Positions 55,304-64,000 of a stretch of DNA of 64,000 nucleotides are shown piece by piece. The number at the start of each line of letters is the position of its first letter. The stretch's first letter is position 1. Where the stretch lies: contig CM064509.1 of the NCBI GenBank assembly GCA_032716605.1, forward strand, positions 46,643,120 to 46,707,119, read 5' to 3'. A program made the position numbers and the translations under genes. Below the pieces are notes generated by a model that was not told the origin of the DNA, made no database searches, and saw only the letters and a list, made by a program, of their open reading frames with translations. This stretch comes from Paralithodes platypus (lineage: Eukaryota; Arthropoda; Malacostraca; Decapoda; Lithodidae).

Positions 55304-55963
55304 CATGTTGTTCGCTGCCTCCATGGTAATTTTGTTCCTCCTAAGACTACGATTCCCTAAGGACCAACCTATCTCGAATGTGATAGGCAAAGATATGGAC
55401 AACCCTCTCTACAAGTGTTCCGGAACCTCGAACATGCATCTACGAAATGTTTGAAGACAGAATTAGATCTGAAATTTCTAACATGCTGCAAATCATATGG
55501 TATATTTCCCAAATGCTTGTGTTTTAAATTATATCAGAAAAATTTACACAACTCAGAAACATATAGAAAATGGCAAAGGAAACTTTTGGATATAGAGATA
55601 AGAACAAAGGAAAAATAAATCAAACACTAAGAAACTCGAGCATCTCAATTCTGGACTGCCACATGTATTTGTTGATTTCATTAATTGAGTGTAGGAGTAA
55701 AGTCGGTTGGTGGAGGTAACATAATAAATCACTTACACGTTTAGTGTCCCGACTAGATTTTTATTGTCTGAACAATTTCATTCGCGAGAAAAAGAACAAA
55801 ATAACTAAAAATGTGTTTCAAACCCACGAAAAAAAAATTGCATAATATCGGAGCTAATTATAATCTCAAATCTTGTGACCCCAATAAAGTGATTTTTAAT
55901 ATGTCTGATGTAACGCTTTCAAACAGAGAAAATTTTATTTTGTCATTCGGACAGGAATTTTGT
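55304..55963 (+). repeat. left arm of 0.66-kb inverted repeat
   Basis: CATGTTGTTCGCTGCC... to ...GGACAGGAATTTTGTC. Mirrors 56868-57522 on the minus strand with very few differences (for example T versus G near 55760/57068). Confidence 0.9.
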
Positions 55964-56380
55964 CTTCCTGTGTATAAGCCTTAATTGTTTAAATATTTTC
56001 TGTCCTTTGAAGGAGTCTTAAATCGATTACGCAACTGTAAACTCGGTAATGGTACCAACTTCAACCAGGTCATTGAATGTATTAAGAATGTTGCTTATAG
56101 TAATGTATATGGCTTTAAACCCTGCATAGTATTTTCACCCATATTTTCACGTAATGACCTTAGTATATTGAATAATCTAGGTAAGAATAAAGATATTGTA
56201 ATCTGTAAGCCGGATAAAGAACGAGGCATTGTAATAATGAATAAACACTCATATATAGAAAACATGAAAGTTGTGCTTAACGATTTCACTAAATTCACTA
56301 AACTTAGGTATGAGGACATATTCCAATTGACTTTAAAATTTGAGGATAAAGTAAATAGATTTCTCAGTAAACTTGTCTCA
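55415..56380 (+). pseudogene. PLE2 RT N-terminal region (multiple breaks)
   Basis: MFRNLEHASTKCLKTELD...HNSETYRKWQRKLLDIEIRTKEK (55415-55618), a stop, degenerate sequence, then from 55985 FKYFLSFEGVLNRLRN...KDIVICKPDKERGIVIMNKHSYIENMKVVLNDFTKF, a PLE RT N-terminal motif. It ends at the SINE near 56385. Several stops and frame changes. Confidence 0.78.
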
Positions 56381-56384
56381 CTAG

Positions 56385-56660
56385 GGGAGGTGTGGTGGAG
56401 TGGTCTTGCCACTGGCCTGGTAATCCAAAGGTCCCGGGTTCAAATCCCGATGTATCAATGGGAAGATATTATTGGGATGGAATTTGTGCTGTACCTAGTA
56501 TCAGTGCATTACCACAAGCCCACCGAAACGTCAATAAAATACCCTCATTGTTCCCTGATTAAATAGCACTGTATGAATATTCCCATATTCAAAATATGCT
56601 ATAGGGGTGCAATGCCTGGTGAGTTATCTGCTCAACAGGTGGCGTTGTGTGTGTGTGTAA

Positions 56661-56692
<32 letters not shown>

Positions 56693-56695
56693 CGG
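56385..56695 (+). mobile_element. tRNA-derived SINE with intact Pol III boxes
   Basis: Box A TGGTGGAGTGG (56393-56403) matches TRGYNNAGYGG and box B GGTTCAAATCC (56437-56447) matches GWTCRANNC, 33 bp apart. A tRNA-unrelated body follows, ending in (TAA)n at 56664-56692. It interrupts the PLE2 RT frame. Target duplication not clear. Confidence 0.75.
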
Positions 56696-56867
56696 TTTAT
56701 TAAAGAATGGCAGCCTCATGAGCTGAAAATACACATTTTACAATTTAGTGGATGAACATGAGATGTACAGATATGAGGATGGTAAGCTTAGTTTACAAAC
56801 AAAATAAATAAATACAATAATGATGCATGTGCAGAATACAAATTATCATAAAATAACCTTGAGACAA
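56696..56867. other. unassigned stretch between SINE tail and inverted arm
   Basis: About 170 bp, AT-rich, beginning CGGTTTATTAAAGAATGGC. Could be the 3' part of another element joined to the SINE. No motif I can name. Confidence 0.4.
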
Positions 56868-57522
56868 AATTCCTGTCCGAATGACAAAATAAAATTTTCT
56901 CTGTTTGAAAGCGTTACATCAGACATATTAAAAATCACTTTATTGGGGTCACAAGATTTGAGATTATAATTAGCTCCGATATTATGCAATTTTTTTTTCG
57001 TGGGTTTGAAACACATTTTTAGTTATTTTGTTCTTTTTCTCGCGAATGAAATTGTTCAGACAATACAAATCTAGTCGGGACACTAAACGTGTAAGTGATT
57101 TATTATGTTACCTCCACCAACCGACTTTACTCCTACACTCAATTAATGAAATCAACAAATACATGTGGCAGTCCAGAATTGAGATGCTCGAGTTTCTTAG
57201 TGTTTGATTTATTTTTCCTTTGTTCTTATCTCTATATCCAAAAGTTTCCTTTGCCATTTTCTATATGTTTCTGAGTTGTGTAAATTTTTCTGATATAATT
57301 TAAAACACAAGCATTTGGGAAATATACCATATGATTTGCAGCATGTTAGAAATTTCAGATCTAATTCTGTCTTCAAACATTTCGTAGATGCATGTTCGAG
57401 GTTCCGGAACACTTGTAGAGAGGGTTGTCCATATCTTTGCCTATCACATTCGAGATAGGTTGGTCCTTAGGGAATCGTAGTCTTAGGAGGAACAAAATTA
57501 CCATGGAGGCAGCGAACAACAT
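56868..57522 (-). repeat. right arm of 0.66-kb inverted repeat (PLE2 N-terminus)
   Basis: Reverse complement of 55304-55963, including the MFRNLEHASTKC frame (57412-57209, minus). Spacer between arms is about 0.9 kb. Excludes the hammerhead. Confidence 0.9.
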
Positions 57523-57825
57523 GTGTGAGAGTCCGAGTGTAGGGGGTGAGACAGTGAAGCACGGGAACGAGGTGGCTTCAGAGATGGGGTCGTTTCGGGC
57601 CATGAGTGAGCACCATGCCTCATGTGAAGGCAAGATGGCAGGTGCTCGTTGTACTCTACGTGCTTCACATGTCTCACTCCCTAGACTGGAACAAGACCTC
57701 ACAGGCTTCACTGTTCATTGTAAAGTGGTGAATGTTAAGGCTCTCAGCCTATGCCCGAGAGGAAGTAAGTTGGAATATAGAAAAAAACAAATAAACAAAC
57801 AAATAAAAAAAACAATAATACGTAT
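57523..57825. other. unassigned insertion before PLE2 RT core
   Basis: About 300 bp unlike the rest of PLE2, ending in an A-rich stretch (57777-57815). Possibly a retroposed sequence with an A-rich tail. No box A/B or frame that I trust. Confidence 0.35.
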
Positions 57826-58542
57826 TTTCAACAAAATGATGCTAAAATCATTCAAACCCTTCAGGTTCAAACCCAGCTACTTTATATGGACCTCCCCAAA
57901 ATCCACAAACCTTCCATTCCACTTCGACCCATTATGGCCAGCCTACGGCATGCGATAAATATAGCAAAGTATTTAGTTTTTCCCTCTTCCTCATAAAATT
58001 TTGCAACTAATGAATCACCATTAAAAACTCTTATGAATTTGCCAAATCCTTATCCAGATTTTCCAGGTATTAGAATCCCACCACATGTGCCAGTTATGAT
58101 GTTAAATCATTTGTTTACAAATATACCCATAAATGAAACTATACACATTTGTTGTGATCTTGTGTTTGAAGGAATAAACGTAACTTCATGGGGCATGACT
58201 AAGTCCGTTTTGTCTCAAAGAATTTCTAACTCTGGTTTCTAAAGATGGATTATTTGTCTTAAGTAATGAATTGTATAAAAACAGATCGACGGATTTTCCA
58301 TCGGATGCAACCCTTACAGCTGTACAACTTTCTAATATTTTCATGAGCCAGACCCTAGAAAACAAATATTTACTTAATTGCCCTGTAGAGCTTCAACCCA
58401 GGTCTTATAGCCGTAGGTATATTGACGGGACGACGTTTGTCATCTTTAAAGATAAAAGTAATTCCTCTTTTATTTTTAGAACTATATCAAATAAACAACA
58501 TAGAAATATAGAGTTCACTATGGTAACAGAGAATAATGGCAA
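57826..58542 (+). pseudogene. PLE2 RT core (frameshifted, ends in gap)
   Basis: LPKIHKPSIPLRPI-type block near 57890, then FTNIPINETIHICCDLVFE (58108-), GFSMGC-type region near 58290, and SRRYIDGTTFVIFKDKS (58412-), where the expected second catalytic Asp is Gly. Frames change near 57950, 58240 and 58410. Sequence runs into N at 58543. Confidence 0.72.
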
Positions 58543-58642
58543 NNNNNNNNNNNNNNNNNNNNNNNNNNNNNNNNNNNNNNNNNNNNNNNNNNNNNNNNNN
58601 NNNNNNNNNNNNNNNNNNNNNNNNNNNNNNNNNNNNNNNNNN
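58543..58642. other. assembly gap (100 N)
   Basis: Exactly 100 N, a common placeholder length for a gap of unknown size. Confidence 0.99.
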
Positions 58643-61620
58643 GTTAAGCACTTTTGGGACTGTTTTGTTTTTATTGTACTACTTGAGCTGAAATTGACCA
58701 GAGTCGCTTATGAACTCTGTTTTTTATTGCTGTTCACTGTGGTAACTTTTTCTAACTTTTCTCTCGGACTTGGCATCGACTTAGGGCGTCTTTTCTGTAT
58801 CTTCTTTTTCTGCGAATAGTTGAGGTGTTTACTGGTCTTTAGTCTTCTGAATCTCCGGTGGGGACGTTCAGGTGGGCCGGGTGTCGTGAAGATAGTTACG
58901 AACAGTGAAGGATAGTTACAAGATGGGGTTGATTGGGGTTGGGTGTCTTAAGTATGGCTCTGTACCTTATTGGGAAGCCATCTGGCAATTAATAGTATGG
59001 GCTCCATACCGGACTAACGCGAGTATTCTTAGATTTGGAATGCATTTCGGGGACTATCCTGACCTTTATTTCAACCGTGTGATGAAGTCCTTTTAAGGTA
59101 CTCTTGTTTTTAAGGGTCGTTAAAAAGATCGTGCCTCAGTGGTGACATATATAGCCAGATTATCGGAAAATGCAGGAAGACTTTAGAAAGTCCTGGTCTT
59201 CCGGACTGTCTCTGACCTTTATAAGAGGTCTCGCGCGGGACCCAGGGCTGTGTTCACACCATTTTAGTTACACAGTCTAATTTGGATGGCACAGACTCAG
59301 TGCACCTAGGACTTGTCTATGCCAGAGTCCCCTTGAGGGTATTTCGCCAAGCCCCTTCCCTTCACAGCGGTCTCGGGTGTCTGAGAGACCTGTGAAAAGG
59401 GACAGTGTTGTTCACTTTCAATAGTATAATTTGACGAGGTCGGGATGCCGGAGTATCTCAAATCTTACTAGGAAAAGTGGACCATAGCAGAGGGGACAAT
59501 GTTAAACTACTGGGATTGCCAGTGTAAAAACCAGTGTTAACAAGTTTCCTATGAGAGGACACTTTACAGGGTCAATAGAAACACAGAGTGAGTCGTCGGG
59601 ATGCCGAGTTAGCAACTCCTTATACAGAAGGTGTAATCATAAATAAGGTCACTATGTTACGTCACTGGGATGCCAGTGATACCAAAGTTACTCTAGCAGG
59701 GGACGTTAGCACTGTTCACTCGAGAGAAGTGAGGGGGGGGTGCTGCTTCTCCTCACACTTCTACTAGAGAAGGTGCAAACCTAGACGGTAGGAAATTTAT
59801 GTTTGTCCTGGGATGCCTAGGACAAAATGAACGCCTCCTAATAGGCAGTGTTGTGGCACTTCTTCCAAATAGAAATGAAAACGTGCGGGGTGCCCTGTCC
59901 CTTCGTTTCCAATTTAAGGAAAGCTTTATTATCTAGAGCAGAGAGCTATCTTAGCCACTGGGATGCCAGTTATAACAAAGTTCCTGTAAACAGGCCACAC
60001 GTTTACGGTAACGTAAAATAGTAGAAAGTAAAGTTCCGTGGGTGCCGGGCACTTACACTACTACAATTAAGAGACAACCGCCTATCATGAGCTCTCTATT
60101 TTAGCTGATGGGGTGCCAAAACAACACCACAAAGATCCCTAAATAGGATGTTTATCTCACAGGGGACAGATTTATATAGGACTTGTCGGGATGCCGTTTA
60201 AGGTCCAACTGAAATGGAGTTTAATTCTTAAAGACTTTTCTTAAGTTGGGATTGCCAGTGGTTCAAGAAACCTTAAAAATTGCTTACCTCTCCTAGATTT
60301 TCCCTGAACATGGTATTTGAGGATTACTGCGGAGGTGTCCTTTCTAACCTGTAGGATGGTGAAGGACATGATGGGTGTATCCTTGGGTGAGGGTGATAGG
60401 GACCTTCTTATTCTTGGTGGGTCAAGATACATATCTCCTTCTAAATCAATTAATTAGGGTTCACAAACGGTGGTTCTCATATCAAGTGGGCATATTACCG
60501 AGATAGGTCCGTCATCAAATGGCTAAGTAAATAGATTATAAGTATGCACGTACTGTAAGGTCAATAGAGCCTTGGAAATAATTAAGTTTTGTTCAGCATG
60601 GACGAGAGTTCCCTTAGTTTTTAACTCTGTGGTGGGAAATTGAGGGCCTTGTGCACAACAAAGCGAGGGGGGGGGGGGGGAGGTATAGGATGTCGCATCG
60701 AAGTAGTTGTTTATTCATCTTACTTGTACACAGATTTTCTTGGATGAGGAGTCTAGTTATTGCATCATCGATAGTATAATGTAAGTTTATGATGACCTTG
60801 TGAAAAATAGGAGAGTTGTGTTACATTCTTAAACATAGTATTTTGTTGAAGTAGGCGTCCCCCCGGGTAGGTTGGTTCCGCTGGCGAGTTTCGCGAGTAG
60901 CTGGCGAGGCCAGGTAGCTGTCCGGCGCGTGTTTGGAAGAAACACCAGCGCCACTCGGCGCTGCGGCGGGGGGACCTTGGTACTAATTGCATTAATGGTA
61001 TATATAAAACAGGAATAATATATAGGGAAAAGAAGATAATGTGGTTTGTATAAATTAAAGAGGTAATCAGAGGATAAAAGAAGACGGTATATATTGTGTG
61101 TAGGGAAATGATGTCCCAAGGATCTACTGATGTATTACTTAAGGTTAATTCTGCATAGTTAGGTTAAACAAAACAGCATGGTATAATTACTATAGTATTC
61201 AGATTGGTATTATTCTTAACATTAATAGTACATCTTTAATTTATAACTTATTTTTAATACTAGATATAGGAAAGGCATGGTTAATATAAAAACAAAAGCA
61301 TGTAGAGGATCGTTAAGGTTCTCCTAGAAAGGGTTGGATGAAGACGATCTTCTGTCTGTGGTGGTTTGTTGTGGGAGCGAATCGTCTTTGCCCGGCGGTG
61401 AGCGGGCCATTTCTTCTCCAGTGTAGCGACTCGGCCGTTCCTGGGGGCTTGCTATGGATGGCTGGGATTTGTCCGGTGTCTGTTGTCGAGGTTTGCTTCT
61501 TTACCATGGTCCTTCCTTTCTCTGGATCCTCCTTGTTCCGTTTTCCTTGTTTATCTTCCTTCTTTCTACCGCTTCCATGTCCCTCTTGCGTGGTGGCTTT
61601 TCATTTTCCGGGGTATCTTA
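58643..61620 (-). repeat. noisy copy of Gypsy-1 LTR L3
   Basis: Follows 44822-47575 in order, including the hairpin array and the GGTATCTTA end, but with frequent 1-4 bp indels such as a 15-G run near 60668. Like L3 it lacks the 79-bp insertion. Together with the next feature it is 8% longer than its L3-PLE1a counterpart. Confidence 0.85.
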
Positions 61621-61639
61621 ATTCAGATATTAGTAATAT

Positions 61640-61672
61640 ATATATATATATATATATATATCATATATATCT
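61640..61672. repeat. (AT)n microsatellite, noisy copy
   Basis: AT array after ATTCAGATATTAGTA, equivalent to 47574-47619. Confidence 0.85.
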
Positions 61673-64000
61673 CTTTAATACATACGAGGGTTGAAAGACA
61701 AAATGGCAAATTTCTGCCGTTGGAAATTTTATTATTCAAAGTTTCCAAAGGTCTCTGATGAGGTTTTGCGCTGGGTGGCAGGAAGTAGATGAAGGAGATG
61801 AGACAGAATTCATGGTGGTTGGTACAGGGTTACATTAAAATGGTAAATGGATGATACGAGGATATACGACGCGTTTCACCTGGACAACCAGCATTATTCA
61901 AGTAGAGGATGGGATGATATTAAAGGTAAAACAGGAAGGGTATTATATAGAGGGTGGAGGAATCAGAGGAGTGCCGGAAAAAAACAAGGGGCAAAAATCT
62001 ACTATTGGTGGAGGGGGATCTCTGGAAAAGAGAAAGGGGAACCGCTTCACGCTATGCGCACTGGATGCGGGATTTTTGGGTGGTTGGTTGGTGGGGGTGT
62101 CGAAGCTGATTGGCTGCGTGTCGAGGGGCGTGGCCTAAGTTTGTGTGGCGCCTGCGGAAGACGAAGCTGAAGGAGGTAGCGGCGGGGGGCTGTATCTAGG
62201 GCACCAGGGGGCGAGGGGGGGGTGTTAGGGTCCTGTAGGAAAGTGCCTTTTGGCATAAGGAAGGATGCTGAATGGGTCCCAGGAGTTTGGTTGTTGAATT
62301 TTTGGGATTTAAGGCTTGGAGTATATAAAGCTTCGAGTGATAGGTAATCGTCCTTGGGTCCCTTTCTTTATCGAGTATGGTGGTGTGGTTTCTCTAACAG
62401 TCGTTTTTCGTGTGAGGTGAGGGTGGTTAGGGGGTGAGATAGTGGTCATTTGATGGCTCCAGCCTGAAAGGTGAAGGGAGTTAGCCGACGTGAAAGGACG
62501 AGTCTGCGTCATACCATAATATAGGAATGAGGTCCTTACAGTCCTCTATCATTACAGGTATGTGGGGTAATGACGTGATCGTTCGGTCATCGGGCTCTTT
62601 ATCTTGGTGGAGGCAGGTTTGTTGCGGAGAACGAGGTTGGAGGTCTTGGGGGATTTGTAGTAAATTATTAATTTGATTTTGTTTTCCCGGGTTGGTTGGG
62701 TGGACATGCTTGGGAAGATTATTTCTTTTAAGACGGGCCTCGTCATTTTTTTAGTGTTCCAGGAGGAACATGTAATTGCGGTAGAAGATCTTAATTTCCC
62801 CCAATTGGAGTGGTCAATGTTGGGAGGGCTTTGGGTGTACCATTTTTCAAGGATGGTGGTTGATGGTGCTGGAGATGTCGGAGTTGGAGTATCCGTTATT
62901 GACTAAAAATTGGGATAGTCTTTCTAGTTCCTGGTGGGTGTTCGGCCCAGGTAGAGCAGGTGGCGGTGAGGCTCTTCCTAACAGTAGGTGGAGATGGAGG
63001 ATAGAAGATACACGGCGGGGGCATTCACTATCGCCGTTGAGGCATTGTCCTGTGTTAGTTGGTTTAATGTAGACGGTGGTTTTTTGAAACCCAGGGTCGT
63101 TCAGAGCTACGAGGATGTCGAGAAGGGGAGTTGGTCCATTGTTAGATTTTTCAAAGGTGAAGTTAAAGTCCGGAGGAGGTCATGAAGCTAAGCTGGAGGT
63201 TCCTGAAAAGTTTGTGGAGGTCCTTGATTTGCACGAAGATGCTCATCCACGTATCTACCAGTAGACGGCGGGGTCCGTTGGGCAGCTAGGAGCTCTTCCT
63301 CGATTGGTACTCTTGAAAAAGTTCGCCAAAAAGAACTCCTAGAGGGCTGCCCATTCGCCACACCGTCTCATCGTGCTTGTACATGTTTGCCCCGGGGGCA
63401 AAAGGAAGGGGGCCTCCTTGGTACATAGCTCCAGTAGTGATTTTCAGGGCCTTCTCCGGGATGTCCAGTGTTGGTGTATCAGCGGCAATGATAAATTCGA
63501 GTTTTTTAGAATCGATAGGAATTTCATGTCAATGGTTTCTATCCACTGTCACGTTGGTGGAACAGGCTTTTCCTACGTCGAGAGAGGCTTTGATTTTGTT
63601 GGGTTGTTGTTAACGGGGGGGCGTCTCGTAAAAATTTCACAAGAAATCGTGGGCTGAGTTAAGGTTGAATTGGCTGGGCACGTAGGGGGTGAGGAGGTTG
63701 TTCAGGGCCTTGGCGATCTGGTAGGTGCAGTGGGGATCTGGGAGATGATGGGGCGGGAGGGGCGTTCCCAGGTTTGTTGGTGTTTTGATGGGTTCCGTAC
63801 GCACTAACCAGGGGGTTTATTTCCTGCCGACGAGTTTTTTAAGGTGGATCCCTCCCTTGTCGTTGGTTTGGCCTTGATGGGCCGGTTGATGGTGGTGTTG
63901 GTGCAGTGCGCCTTTGATTTCGTCGGTTGTGGGTTGCTAGGGTGATCCTTTTTTTTTTTTAAATTTGGTGTGTTGTCACTTAAGATGACGGTCCATTTTT
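61673..64000 (-). pseudogene. noisy copy of PLE1a (partial)
   Basis: Follows 47621-49768 in order: the hammerhead-like motif near 61866-61910, the GIY-YIG region, and the RT with the VDDIF region near 63245. Many small indels break every frame. Truncated by the window edge. Probably the same locus as PLE1a, or a poorly polished duplicate. Confidence 0.82.

Larger units (their letters stand above)
54704..58542 (+). mobile_element. Penelope-like element PLE2 (Neptune-like), disrupted
   Basis: GIY-YIG end of one unit (54845-55177), a hammerhead (55253-55294), then the start of a following tandem unit (55415 onward) through RT N-terminus. A SINE, an inverted copy of the N-terminal region and about 300 bp of other sequence interrupt it before the RT core resumes (57826-58542) and runs into the N gap. 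A different family from PLE1. Confidence 0.8.

Overview
This is a eukaryotic, animal-type window made almost entirely of transposable elements. I see no host gene, rRNA or functional tRNA gene. The mix of Ty3/Gypsy, Jockey-like LINE, Penelope-like, piggyBac and tRNA-SINE sequences fits an arthropod. A decapod crustacean is my best guess, but this is weak inference from repeat content only.

Positions 1-47575 hold one tandem array of a degenerate Ty3/Gypsy family ('Gypsy-1', minus strand). It contains three internal regions and three long terminal repeats (LTRs) and runs: internal A (1-10085), LTR L1 (10086-17198), internal B (17199-33908), LTR L2 (33909-37353), internal C (37354-44163), LTR L3 (44164-47575). 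Each inner LTR is both the 3' LTR of one unit and the 5' LTR of the next. Units share inactivating changes in gag and pol, so the array probably grew by unequal recombination of an already dead element.

Other elements then inserted into it. Internal A carries a 5'-truncated LINE (829-2434) and a 5.7-kb piggyBac element with TTAA duplications (3791-9451). L1 carries a 480-bp TTAA MITE (10115-10594) and a Jockey-like LINE caught in a 2.7-kb tandem duplication. Internal B carries a second Gypsy ('Gypsy-2', 20962-30384) with near-identical 1.9-kb LTRs and pol order protease-integrase-RT-RNase H (Gmr1-type), plus a second MITE copy (33064-33544).

The most unusual structure is inside the Gypsy-1 LTRs. 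A run of 12-14 hairpins lies at a spacing of about 70 bp. They share a GGRTGCC loop, but their stems differ from unit to unit while staying complementary.

Positions 47621-54632 are three copies of a Penelope-like element (PLE1), two head-to-tail on the minus strand and one head-to-head on the plus strand, bounded by (AT)n arrays. Positions 54704-58542 are a second, Neptune-like Penelope element (PLE2) with a GIY-YIG end, a good hammerhead ribozyme, a SINE and a 0.66-kb inverted repeat. A 100-N gap lies at 58543-58642. The last 5.4 kb (58643-64000) is an indel-ridden copy of 44822-49768 and is probably unpolished or mis-assembled sequence.
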